From Lepidurus packardi (lineage: Eukaryota; Arthropoda; Branchiopoda; Notostraca; Triopsidae), in assembly GCA_023053545.1 (NCBI GenBank), contig JAKZAN010000069.1, positions 1 through 64,000 on the forward strand: a stretch of 64,000 nt of DNA. Reading direction: 5' to 3'. Below, piece after piece: positions 12,279 to 26,263 of this stretch. Numbering within the stretch: position 1 is the stretch's first letter; the number at the start of each line of letters is the position of its first letter. A model generated the notes under the pieces. That model was not told the origin of the DNA and did not search any database. It saw only the letters and a program-made list of their open reading frames with translations. The translations under genes and the position numbers were made by a program.

Positions 12279-12500
12279 GTTTACTCGCAGCCCTCCCTCC
12301 CTATCCTTACCCTCCTCTCCTTTTCCCATCAGTTTTAACCCTGTATGGACCAAGATGAGGTATAATACCTTTCCTTGTCCACTAACCTGTTTTACTTGTT
12401 CGCCAATTTTAACAATATATTGTAATCACCGCAACTGAGAATAAAGAACCATCAACAGGCGGAAGCCTACGATGGATTTAGATTTAAAAAATAGATTTAA
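12279..12500 (+). other. NLR-1 3' UTR with AATAAA, hairpin and GATTTA-like tail
   Basis: Non-coding tail of 222 bp. The first part is rich in C and T. AATAAA lies at 12440-12445 and is followed 11 nt later by the inverted repeat AGGC-GGAA-GCCT (12457-12468), a 4-bp stem closing a GNRA-type tetraloop, then ACG. The element ends in GATTTA-related repeats with no long poly(A). The same AATAAA/spacer/hairpin/ACG order occurs in the truncated copy at 55927-56324. A role in RT recognition is inferred. Confidence 0.7.
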
Positions 12501-12512
12501 AATGAATTACTG
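12501..12512 (+). repeat. Target-site duplication of NLR-1, right copy
   Basis: AATGAATTACTG directly after the element tail and identical to 7462-7473. The satellite resumes in phase from here. Confidence 0.9.
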
Positions 12513-15500
12513 AAATAGTTCATGAATTAATGAATTGAATCATAAATTACTGACTTATTTAAATAACTACGGACTTAGTTCATAAATTACTGACTTAATT
12601 CATAAATTACAGACTTTATTCATGAATTAACTGACTTAATTCATGAACTACTGACTTAATTCATGAACTACTGAGTTAATTCATGAATTACTGACTTAAT
12701 TCATGAATTACTGACTTAATTCATGAATTACTGACTTAATTCATAATTACTGACCTAATTCATGAATTACTGACTTAATTCATTAATTAATGACTTAATT
12801 CATGAATTACTGACTTAATTCATGAATTACTGACTTAATTCATGAATTACTGACTTAATTCATGAATTACTGACCTATTTAACGAATTTGTGACTTAAAT
12901 AATGAATTACTGACTTAATTCATGAATTACTGACTTAATTCATGAATTACAGACTTAATTCATGAATTACTGACTTAATTAATGAATTGCTGACTTAATT
13001 CATGAATTACTGACTTAATTCATGAATTACTGACTTAATTCATGACTTGCTGACTTACTTCATGAAATACTGACTTAATTCATGAAATACTGACTTAATT
13101 CATGAACTACTTACTTAATTCATGAATTACTCACTTAATTCATGCATTTCTGACTTAATTCTTGAACTATTGACTTAATTCATGAATTACTGACTTATTT
13201 CATGAATAACTGACTTAATTAATCAATTCCTGACTTAAATAATGAATTACTGAAATAGTTCATGAATTAATGAATTGAATCATAAATTACTGACTTATTT
13301 AAATAACTACGGACTTAGTTCATAAATTACTGACTTAATTCATAAATTACAGACTTTATTCATGAATTAACTGACTTAATTCATGAAGTACTGACTTAAT
13401 TCATGAATTACTGACTTAATTCATGAATTTCTGACTTAATTCATAATTACTGACCTAATTCATGAATTACTGACTTAATTCATGAATTACTGACTTAATT
13501 AACTAATTACTGACTTAGTTAATGAATTACTGACTTAATTCATGAAATACTGACTTAATTCACGAAATACTGACTTAATTCATGAACTACTGACTTAATT
13601 CATGAATTACTGACTTTATTCATGAATTACTGACTTAATTAATGAATTACTGACTTAATTTATAATTACTGACTTAATTCATGAATTACTGACCTAATTT
13701 ATTAATTACTGACTTAATTAACTAACTACTGACTTAATTCATAAAATACTGACATAATTCACGAAATACTGATTTAATTCATGAACTACTGACTTAATTC
13801 ATGAATTACTGACTTAATTCATGAATTACTGACTTAATTCATGAATTACTGACTTAATTCATGAATTACTGACTTAATTCATGAAATACTGACTAAATTC
13901 ACAAAATACTGACTTAATTCATGAACTACTGACTTAATTCATGAAATACTGACTTAATTCATAAAATACTGACTTAATTCATGAACTACTTACTTAATTC
14001 ACGAATTACTCACTAAATTCATGAATTACTCACTTAATTCATGAATTACTCACTTAATTCATGCATTTCTGACTTAATTCTTGAACTATTGACTTAATTC
14101 ATGAATTACTGACTTATTTCATCAATAACTGACTTAATTAATGAATTATTGACTTAAATAATGAATTACTGAAATAGTTCATGAATTAATGAATTGAATC
14201 ATAAATTACTGACTTATTTAAATAACTACGGACTTAGTTCTTAAATTACTGACTTAATTCATAAATTACAGACTTTATTCATGAATTAACTGACTTAATT
14301 CATGAACTACTGACTTAATTCATGAACTACTGAGTTAATTCATGAATTACTGACTTAATTCATAATTACTGAAATAATTCATGAATTACTGACTTAATTC
14401 ATGAATTACTGACTTAATTCATTAATTAATGACTTAATTCATGAATTACTGACTTAATTCATAAATTACAGACTTTATTCATGAATTAACTGACTTAATT
14501 CATGAACTACTGACTTAATTCATGAACTACTGAGTTAATTCATGAATTACTGACTTAATTCATAATTACTGAAATAATTCATGAATTACTGACTTAATTC
14601 ATGAATTACTGACTTAATTCATTAATTAATGACTTAATTCATGAATTACTGACTTAATTCATGAATTACTGACCTATTTAACGAATTTGTGACTTAATTC
14701 ATGAATTAATGACTTAATTCATGAAATACTGACTTACTTCATGAAATACTGACTTAATTCACGAAATAATGACTTAATTCATGAACTACTTACTTAATTC
14801 ACGAATTACTCACTTAATTCATGCATTTCTGACTTAATTCTTGAACTATTGACTAAATTCATGAATTACTGACTTATTTCATGAATAACTGACTTAATTA
14901 ATGAATTCCTGACTTAAATAATGAATTACTGACTTAATTCATGAATTACTGACTTAATTCATGAATTACAGACTTAATTCATGAATTACTGACTTAATTA
15001 ATGAATTGCTGACTTAATTCATGAATTACTGACTTAATTCATGAATTGCTGACTTAATTCATGAATTACTGACTTAATTCATGAATTACTGACTTAATTC
15101 ATGAATTACTGACCTAATTCATGACTTGCTGACTTACTTCATGAAATACTGACTTAATTCATGAAATACTGACTTAATTCATGAACTACTTACTTAATTC
15201 ATGAATTACTCACTTAATTCATGGATTTCTGACTTAATTCTTGAACTATTGACTTAATTCATGAATTACTGACTTATTTCATGAATGACTGACTTAATTA
15301 ATCAATTCCTGACTTAAATAATGAATTACTGAAATAGTTCATGAATTAATGAATTGAATCATAAATTACTGACTTATTTAAATAACTACGGACTTAGTTC
15401 ATAAATTACTGACTTAATTCATAAATTACAGACTTTATTCATGAATTAACTGACTTAATTCATGAAGTACTGACTTAATTCATGAATTACTGACTTAATT

Positions 15501-18500
15501 CATGAATTACTGACTTAATTCATAATTACTGACCTAATTCATGAATTACTGACTTAATTCATGAATTACTGACTTAATTAACTAATTACTGACTTAGCTA
15601 ATGAATTACTGACTTAATTCATGAAATACTGACTTAATTCACGAAATACTGACTTAATTCATGAACTACTGACTTAATTCATGAATTACTGACTTTATTC
15701 ATGAATTACTGACTTAATTAAGAATTACTGACTTAATTTATAATTACTGACTTAATTCATGAATTACTGACTTAATTCATGAATTACTGACTTAATTCAT
15801 GAATTACTGACTTAATTCATGAAATACTGACTAAATTCACAAAATACTGACTTAATTCATGAACTACTGACTTAATTCATGAAATACTGACTTAATTCAT
15901 GAAATACTGACTTAATTCATGAACTACTTACTTAATTCACGAATTACTCACTAAATTCATGAATTACTCACTTAATTCATGAATTACTCACTTAATTCAT
16001 GCATTTCTGACTTAATTCTTGAACTATTGACTTAATTCATGAATTACTGACTTATTTCATCAATAACTGACTTAATTAATGAATTCCTGACTTAAATAAT
16101 GAATTACTGAAATAGTTCATGAATTAATTAATTGAATCATAAATTACTGACTTATTTAAATAACTACGGACTTAGTTCATAAATTACTGACTTAATTCAT
16201 AAATTACAGACTTTATTCATGAATTAACTGACTAAATTCATGAATTACTGACTTAATTCATGAACTACTGAGTTAATTCATGAATTACTGACATAATTCA
16301 TAATTACTGACCTAATTCATGAATTACTGACTTAATTCATGAATTACTGACTTAATTCATTAATTAATGACTTAATTCATGAATTACTGACTTAATTCAT
16401 GAATTACTGACCTATTTAACGAATTTGTGACTTAATTCATGAATTAATGACTTAATTCATGAAATACTGACTTATATCATGAAATACTGACTTAATTCAC
16501 GAAATAATGACTTAATTCATGAACTACTTACTTAATTCACGAATTACTCACTTAATTCATGAATTACTCACTTAATTCATGCATTTCTGACTTAATTCTT
16601 GAACTATTGACTTAATTCATGAATTACTGACTTATTTCATGAATAACTGACTTAATTAATGAATTCCTGACTTAATAATGAATTACTGACTTAATTCATG
16701 AATTACTGACTAAATTCATGAATTACAGACTTAATTCATGAATTACTGACTTATTTCATGAATAACTGACTTAATTAATGAATTCCTGACTTAATAATGA
16801 ATTACTGACTTAATTCATGAATTACTGACTTAATTCATGAATTACAGACTTAATTCATGAATTACTGACTTAATTAATGAATTGCTGACTTAATTCATGA
16901 ATTACTGACTTAATTCATGAATTACTGGCTTAATTCATGACTTGCTGACTTACTTCATGAAATACTGACTTAATTCATGAAATACTGACTTATTTCATGA
17001 ATAACTGACTTATTTAATCAATTCCTGACTTAAATAATGAATTACTGAAATAGTTCATGAATTAATGAATTGAATCATAAATTACTGACTTATTTAAATA
17101 ACTACGGACTTAGTTAATAAATTACTGACTTAATTCATAAATTACAGACTTTATTCATGAATTAACTGACTTAATTCATGAACTACTGACTTAATTCATG
17201 AACTACTGAGTTAATTCATGAATTACTGACTTAATTCATGAATTACTGACTTAATTCATGAATTACTGACTTAATTCATAATTACTGACCTAATTCATGA
17301 ATTACTGACTTAATTCATTAATTAATGACTTAATTCATGAATTACTGACTTAATTCATGAATTACTGACTTAATTCATGAATTACTGACCTATTTAACGA
17401 ATTTGTGACTTAATTCATGAATTAATGACTTAATTCATGAAATACTGACTTACTTCATGAAATACTGACTTAATTCACGAAATAATGACTTAATTCATGA
17501 ACTACTTACTTAATTCACGAATTACTCACTTAATTCATGCATTTCTGACTTAATTCTTGAACTATTGACTTAATTCATGAATTACTGACTTATTTCATGA
17601 ATAACTGACTTAAGTAATGAATTCCTGACTTAAATAATGAATTACTGACTTAATTCATGAATTACTGACTTAATTCATGAATTACAGACTTAATTCATGA
17701 ATTACTGACTTAATTAATGAATTGCTGACTTAATTCATGAATTACTGACTTAATTCATGAATTACTGACTTAATTCATGACTTGCTGACTTACTTCATGA
17801 AATACTGACTTAATTCATGAAATACTGACTTAATTCATGAACTACTTACTTAATTCATGAATTACTCACTTAATTCATGCATTTCTGACTTAATTCTTGA
17901 ACTATTGACTTAATTCATGAATTACTGACTTATTTCATGAATAACTGACTTAATTAATCAATTCCTGACTTAAATAATGAATTACTGAAATAGTTCATGA
18001 ATTAATGAATTGAATCATAAATTACTGACTTATTTAAATAACTACGGACTTAGTTCATAAATTACTGACTTAATTCATAAATTACAGACTTTATTCATGA
18101 ATTAACTGACTTAATTCATGAAGTACTGACTTAATTCATGAATTACTGACTTAATTCATGAATTTCTGACTTAATTCATAATTACTGACCTAATTCATGA
18201 ATTACTGACTTAATTCATGAATTACTGACTTAATTAACTAATTACTGACTTAGTTAATGAATTACTGACTTAATTCATGAAATACTGACTTAATTCACGA
18301 AATACTGACTTAATTCATGAACTACTGACTTAATTCATGAATTACTGACTTTATTCATGAATTACTGACTTAATTAATGAATAACTGACTTAATTTATAA
18401 TTACTGACTTAATTCATGAATTACTGACCTAATTTATTAATTACTGACTTAATTAACTAACTACTGACTTAATTCATAAAATACTGACTTAATTCACGAA

Positions 18501-21500
18501 ATACTGATTTAATTCATGAACTACTGACTTAATTCATGAATTACTGACTTAATTCATGAATTTCTGACTTAATTCATGAATTAATGACTTAATTCATGAA
18601 TTACTGACTTAATTCATGAATTACTGACTTAATTCATGAATTACTGACTTAATTCATGAAATACTGACTAAATTCACAAAATACTGACTTAATTCATGAA
18701 CTACTGACTTAATTCCTGAAATACTGACTTAATTCATAAAATACTGACTTAATTCATGAACTACTTACTTAATTCACGAATTACTCACTAAATTCATGAA
18801 TTACTCACTTAATTCATGAATTACTCACTTAATTCATGCATTTCTGACTTAATTCTTGAACTATTGACTTAATTCATGAATTACTGACTTATTTCATCAA
18901 AAACTGACTTAATTAATGAATTCCTGACTTAAATAATGAATTACTGAAATAGTTCATGAATTAATGAATTGAATCATGAATTACTGACTTATTTAAATAA
19001 CTACGGACTTAGTTCATAAATTACTGACTTAATTCATAAATTACAGACTTTATTCATGAATTAACTGACTTAATTCATGAACTACTGACTTAATTCATGA
19101 ACTACTGAGTTAATTCATGAATTACTGACATTATTCATAATTACTGACCTAATTCATGAATTACTGACTTAATTCATGAATTACTGACTTAATTCATTAA
19201 TTAATGACTTAATTCATGAATTACTGACTAAATTCATGAATTACTGACTTAATTCATGAATTACTGACCTATTTAACGAATTTGTGACTTAATTCATGAA
19301 TTAATGACTTAATTCATGAAATACTGACTTATATCATGAAATACTGACTTAATTCACGAAATTATGACTTAATTCATGAACTACTTACTTAATTCACGAA
19401 TTACTCACTTAACTCATGAATTACTCACTTAATTCATGCATTTCTGACTTAATTCTTGAACTATTGACTTAATTCATGAATTACTGGCTTATTTCATGAA
19501 TAACTGACTTAATTAATGAATTCCTGACTTAATAATGAATTACTGACTTAATTCATGAATTACTGACTAAATTCATGAATTACAGACTTAATTCATGAAT
19601 TACTGACTTATTTCATGAATAACTGACTTAATTAATGAATTCCTGACTTAATAATGAATTACTGACTTAATTCATGAATTACTGACTTAATTCATGAATT
19701 ACAGACTTAATTCATGAATTACTGACTTAATTCATGAATTGCTGACTTAATTCATGAATTACTGACTTAATTCATGAATTACTGACTTAATTCATGACTT
19801 GCTGACTTACTTCATGAAATACTGACTTAATTCATGAAATACTGACTTATTTCATGAATAACTGACTTATTTAATCAATTCCTGACTTAAATAATGAATT
19901 ACTGAAATAGTTCATGAATTAATGAATTGAATCATAAATTACTGACTTATTTAAATAACTACGGACTTAGTTCATAAATTACTGACTTAATTCATAAATT
20001 ACAGACTTTATTCATGAATTAACTGACTTAATTCATGAACTACTGACTTAATTCATGAACTACTGAGTTAATTCATGAATTACTGACTTAATTCATGAAT
20101 TACTGACTTAATTCATGAATTACTGACTTAATTCATAATTACTGACCTAATTCATGAATTACTGACTTAATTCATTAATTAATGACTTAATTCATGAATT
20201 ACTGACTTAATTCATGAATTACTGACTTAATTCATGAATTACTGACCTATTTAACGAATTTGTGACTTAATTCATGAATTAATGACTTAATTCATGAAAT
20301 ACTGACTTACTTCATGAAATACTGACTTAATTCACGAAATAATGACTTAATTCATGAACTACTTACTTAATTCACGAATTACTCACTTAATTCATGCATT
20401 TCTGACTTAATTCTTGAACTATTGACTTAATTCATGAATTACTGACTTATTTCATGAATAACTGACTTAAGTAATGAATTCCTGACTTAAATAATGAATT
20501 ACTGACTTAATTCATGAATTACTGACTTAATTCATGAATTACAGACTTAATTCATGAATTACTGACTTACTTCATGAAATACTGACTTAATTCATGAAAT
20601 ACTGACTTAATTCATGAATTACTGACTTAATTCATGAATTTCTGACTTAATTCATGAATTACAGACTTAATTCATGAATTACTGACTTAATTAATGAATT
20701 GCTGACTTAATTCATGAATTACTGACTTAATTCATGAATTACTGGCTTAATTCATGACTTGCTGACTTACTTCATGAAATACTGACTTAATTCATGAAAT
20801 ACTGACTTATTTCATGAATAACTGACTTATTTAATCAATTCCTGACTTAAATAATGAATTACTGAAATAGTTCATGAATTAATGAATTGAATCATAAATT
20901 ACTGACTTATTTAAATAACTACGGACTTAGTTCATAAATTACTGACTTAATTCATAAATTACAGACTTTATTCATGAATTAACTGACTTAATTCATGAAC
21001 TACTGACTTAATTCATGAACTACTGAGTTAATTCATGAATTACTGACTTAATTCATGAATTACTGACTTAATTCATGAATTACTGACTTAATTCATAATT
21101 ACTGACCTAATTCATGAATTACTGACTTAATTCATTAATTAATGACTTAATTCATGAATTACTGACTTAATTCATGAATTACTGACTTAATTCATGAATT
21201 ACTGACCTATTTAACGAATTTGTGACTTAATTCATGAATTAATGACTTAATTCACGAATTACTCACTTAATTCATGCATTTCTGACTTAATTCTTGAACT
21301 ACTGACTTAATTCATGAATTACTGACTTATTTCATGAATAACTGACTTAAGTAATGAATTCCTGACTTAAATAATGATTTACTGACTTAATTCATGAATT
21401 ACTGACTTAATTCATGAATTACAGACTTAATTCATGAATTACTGACTTAATTAATGAATTGCTGACTTAATTCATGAATTACTGACTTAATTCATGAATT

Positions 21501-24500
21501 ACTGACTTAATTCATGACTTGCTGACTTACTTCATGAAATACTGACTTAATTCATGAAATACTGACTTAATTCATGAACTACTTACTTCATTCATGAATT
21601 ACTCACTTAATTCATGGATTTCTGACTTAATTCTTGAACTATTGACTTAATTCATGAATTACTGACTTATTTCATGAATAACTGACTTAATTAATCAATT
21701 CCTGACTTAAATAATGAATTACTGAAATAGTTCATGAATTCATGAATTGAATCATAAATTACTGACTTATTTAAATAACTACGGACTTAGTTCATAAATT
21801 ACTGACTTAATTCATAAATTACAGACTTTATTCATGAATTAACTGACTTAATTCATGAAGTACTGACTTAATTCATGAATTACTGACTTAATTCATGAAT
21901 TACTGACTTAATTCATAATTACTGACCTAATTCATGAATTACTGACTTAATTCATGAATTACTGACTTAATTAACTAATTACTGACTTAGTTAATGAATT
22001 ACTGACTTAATTCATGAAATACTGACTTAATTCACGAAATACTGACTTAATTCATGAACTACTGACTTAATTCATGAATTACTGACTTTATTCATGAATT
22101 ACTGACTTAATTAATGAATTACTGACTTAATTTATAATTACTGACTTAATTCATGAATAACTGACTTAATTAATGAATTCCTGACTTAATAATGAATTAC
22201 TGACTTAATTCATGAATTACTGACTTAATTCATGAATTACAGACTTAATTCATGAATTACTGACTTAATTAATGAATTGCTGACTTAATTCATGAATTAC
22301 TGACTTAATTCATGAATTACTGGCTTAATTCATGACTTGCTGACTTACTTCATGAAATACTGACTTAATTCATGAAATACTGACTTATTTCATGAATAAC
22401 TGACTTATTTAATCAATTCCTGACTTAAATAATGAATTACTGAAATAGTTCATGAATTAATGAATTGAATCATAAATTACTGACTTATTTAAATAACTAC
22501 GGACTTAGTTCATAAATTACTGACTTAATTCATAAATTACAGACTTTATTCATGAATTAACTGACTTAATTCATGAACTACTGACTTAATTCATGAACTA
22601 CTGAGTTAATTCATGAATTACTGACTTAATTCATGAATTACTGACTTAATTCATGAATTACTGACTTAATTCATAATTACTGACCTAATTCATGAATTAC
22701 TGACTTAATTCATTAATTAATGACTTAATTCATGAAATACTGACTTACTTCATGAAATACTGACTTAATTCACGAAATAATGACTTAATTCATGAACTAC
22801 TTACTTAATTCACGAATTACTCACTTAATTCATGCATTTCTGACTTAATTCTTGAACTATTGACTTAATTCATGAATTACTGACTTATTTCATGAATAAC
22901 TGACTTAAGTAATGAATTCCTGACTTAAATAATGAATTACTGACTTAATTCATGAATTACTGACTTAATTCATGAATTACAGACTTAATTCATGAATTAC
23001 TGACTTAATTAATGAATTGCTGACTTAATTCATGAATTACTGACTTAATTCATGAATTACTGACTTAATTCATGACTTGCTGACTTACTTCATGAAATAC
23101 TGACTTAATTCATGAAATACTGACTTAATTCATGAACTACTTACTTAATTCATGAATTACTCACTTAATTCATGCATTTCTGACTTAATTCTTGAACTAT
23201 TGACTTAATTCATGAATTACTGACTTATTTCATGAATAACTGACTTAATTAATCAATTCCTGACTTAAATAATGAATTACTGAAATAGTTCATGAATTAA
23301 TGAATTGAATCATAAATTACTGACTTAGTTAATGAATTACTGACTTAATTCATGAACTACTGACTTAATTCACGAAATACTGACTTAATTCATGAACAAC
23401 TGACTTAATTCATGAATTACTGACTTTATTCATGAATTACTGACTTAATTAATGAATAACTGACTTAATTTATAATTACTGACTTAATTCATGAATTACT
23501 GACCTAATTTATTAATTACTGACTTAATTAACTAACTACTGACTTAATTCATAAAATACTGACTTAATTCACGAAATACTGATTTAATTCATGAACTACT
23601 GACTTAATTCATGAATTACTGACTTAATTCATGAACTACTGACTTAATTCATGAAATACTGACTTAATTCATAAAATACTGACTTAATTCATGAAATACT
23701 TACTTAATTCACGAATTACTCACTAAATTCATGAATTACTCACTTAATTCATGAATTACTCACTTAATTCATGCATTTCTGACTTAATTCTTGAACTATT
23801 GACTTAATTAATGAATTCCTGACTTAAATAATGAATTACTGAAATAGTTCATGAATTAATGAATTGAATCATAAATTACTGACTTATTTAAATAACTACG
23901 GACTTAGTTCATAAATTACTGACTTAATTAATAAATTACAGACTTTATTCATGAATTAACTGACTTAATTCATGAACTACTGACTTAATTCATGAACTAC
24001 TGAGTTAATTCATGAATTACTGACTTAATTCATAATTACTGAAATAATTCATGAATTACTGACTTAATTCATGAATTACTGACTTAATTCATTAATTAAT
24101 GACTTAATTCATGAATTACTGACTTAATTCATGAATTACTGACCTATTTAACGAATTTGTGACTTAATTCATGAATTAATGACTTAATTCATGAAATACT
24201 GACTTACTTCATGAAATACTGACTTAATTCACGAAATAATGACTTAATTCATGAACTACTTACTTAATTCACGAATTACTCACTTAATTCATGCATTTCT
24301 GACTTAATTCTTGAACTATTGACTTAATTAATGAATTCCTGACTTAAATAATGAATTACTGACTTAATTCATGAATTACTGACTTAATTCATGAATTACA
24401 GACTTAATTCATGAATTACTGACTTAATTAATGAATTGCTGACTTAATTCATGAATTACTAACTTAATTCATGAATTGCTGACTTTATTCATGAATTACT

Positions 24501-26008
24501 GACTTAATTAATGAATTACTGACTTAATTTATAATTACTGACTTAATTCATGAATTACTGACTTAATTCATGAATTACTGACTTAATTCATGAATTACTG
24601 ACTTAATTCATGAAATACTGACTAAATTCACAAAATACTGACTTAATTCATGAACTACTGACTTAATTCATGAAATACTGACTTAATTCATGAAATACTG
24701 ACTTAATTCATGAACTACTTACTTAATTCACGAATTACTCACTAAATTCATGAATTACTCACTTAATTCATGAATTGCTCACTTAATTCATGCATTTCTG
24801 ACTTAATTCTTGAACTATTGACTTAATTCATGAATTACTGACTTATTTCATCAATAACTGACTTAATTAATGAATTCCTGACTTAAATAATGAATTACTG
24901 AAATAGTTCATGAATTAATGAATTGAATCATAAATTACTGACTTTATTCATGAATTAACTGACTTAATTCATGAACTACTGACTTAATTCATGAACTACT
25001 GAGTTAATTCATGAATTACTGACTTAATTCATAATTACTGACCTAATTCATGAATTACTGACTTAATTCATGAATTACTGACTTAATTCATTAATTAATG
25101 ACTTAATTCATGAATTACTGACTTAATTAATGAATTACTGACCTATTTAACGAATTTGTGACTTAATTCATGAATTAATGACTTAATTCATGAAATACTG
25201 ACTTACTTCATGAAATACTTACTTAATTCACGAATTACTCACTTAATTCATGAATTACTCACTTAATTCATGCATTTCTGACTTAATTCTTGAACTATTG
25301 ACTTAATTCATGAATTACTGACTTATTTCATGAATAACTGACTTCATTAATGAATTCCTGACTTAATAATGAATTACTGACTTAATTCATGAATTACTGA
25401 CTTAATTCATGAATTACAGACTTAATTCATGAATTACTGACTTAATTAATGAATTACTGACTTATTTCATGAATAACTGACTTAATTAATCAATTCCTGA
25501 CTTAAATAATGAATTACTGAAATAGTTCATGAATTAATGAATTGAATCATAAATTACTGACTTATTTAAATAACTACGGACTTAGTTAATAAATTACTGA
25601 CTTAATTCATAAATTACAGACTTTATTCATGAATTAACTGACTTAATTCATGAACTACTGACTTAATTCATGAACTACTGACTTAATTCATGAATTACTG
25701 ACTTAATTAATGAATTACTGACTTAATTCATGAATTAATTACTTAATTAATAAATTACTGACTTAATTAAATAACTACGGACTTAATTCATGAATTACTG
25801 ACTTAATTTATGAATTATTGACTTCCTTAATGAATTATCGACTTCATTAATGAATTCATGAATTAATGACTTAATTAATGAATTACTGACTTAATTCATG
25901 AATTACTGACTGAATTCATGAATTACTGACTTAATTCATGAAATACTGACTTAATTCATGAATTACTGACTTAATTCATGAAATACTGACTTAATTCATG
26001 AATTACTG
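12501..26008 (+). repeat. SatA satellite array, forward orientation, continued
   Basis: About 13.5 kb of the 20-bp SatA monomer in the same orientation as 1-7473. The marker block containing GAAATAGTTCATGAATTAAT and AAATAACTACGGACTTAG recurs near 12510, 13249, 14165, 15323, 16110, 17046, 17986, 18948, 19909, 20867, 21723, 22440, 23280, 23836, 24898 and 25516. Several intervals are close to 940-960 bp, so a higher-order repeat of about 47-48 monomers is present, with deletions. A local 200-bp duplication lies at about 14261-14660. I see no gene in this stretch; the array becomes more irregular over its last ~300 bp before the BEL element. Confidence 0.97.
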
Positions 26009-26232
26009 TGTTCCGGATGGAACAGGAGAATACGAAAGAAGGAATATGGTTGTGCGACGGGCCCTAGATCGCCCCCGGCTGCACGTGCTCGCGAAGGGAC
26101 TTCTGGTGTACCTGAGCGCCAGTCAAGTCAATGTCAAAGTCTCGTATGGTTGTAACCGAGTTTCCTGTGAGCAATACACGTGCAACGTTTTTCCTGCGCA
26201 AGACCACAACGCTGTTTCTTCATTCCGTTACA
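26009..26232 (+). repeat. 5' LTR of the BEL/Pao element
   Basis: A 224-bp LTR starting TG and ending CA. The first 16 bp, TGTTCCGGATGGAACA, form a 6-bp inverted repeat around GGAT. It matches the 3' LTR except for six substitutions (four transitions and two C/G transversions). No clear TATA box or AATAAA is visible, so promoter and polyadenylation sites cannot be placed. Confidence 0.95.
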
Positions 26233-26236
26233 AATT

Positions 26237-26254
26237 TGGTGCCGAAACCCGGGA
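26237..26254 (+). promoter_or_regulatory. Primer-binding site of the BEL/Pao element
   Basis: TGGTGCCGAAACCCGGGA begins four bases after the 5' LTR with the TGG expected from pairing to a tRNA CCA end. The tRNA identity was not determined. Confidence 0.75.
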
Positions 26255-26263
26255 GTGTCGGCC

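Larger units (their letters stand above)
7474..12500 (+). mobile_element. NLR-1: full-length non-LTR retrotransposon inserted in SatA
   Basis: A 5027-bp insertion in SatA with a 12-bp target duplication on each side. It has a 402-bp 5' UTR starting GGGCGGCGCTGCGATCGC, ORF1 (zinc-binding), ORF2 (endonuclease plus RT) overlapping ORF1 by ATGA, and a pyrimidine-rich 3' UTR. The 3' end has AATAAA, a small hairpin and a GATTTA-like tail rather than long poly(A). There are no LTRs. Both ORFs are uninterrupted and the catalytic motifs are present, so the copy could be young and autonomous. The architecture fits the Jockey/I/R1 group of APE-type LINEs; no RNase H domain is obvious. I do not assign a clade. 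Confidence 0.93.

Noticed and set aside
12279..12440. RNase H or an additional ORF downstream of NLR-1 ORF2
   Set aside because: Only 222 bp of C/T-rich non-coding sequence separates the ORF2 stop from the satellite.
25998..26263. ORF extending through the 5' LTR, and a similar one in the 3' LTR (32036-32326)
   Set aside because: Open by chance in a GC-richer LTR; the gag start fits better at 26264 after the primer-binding site.
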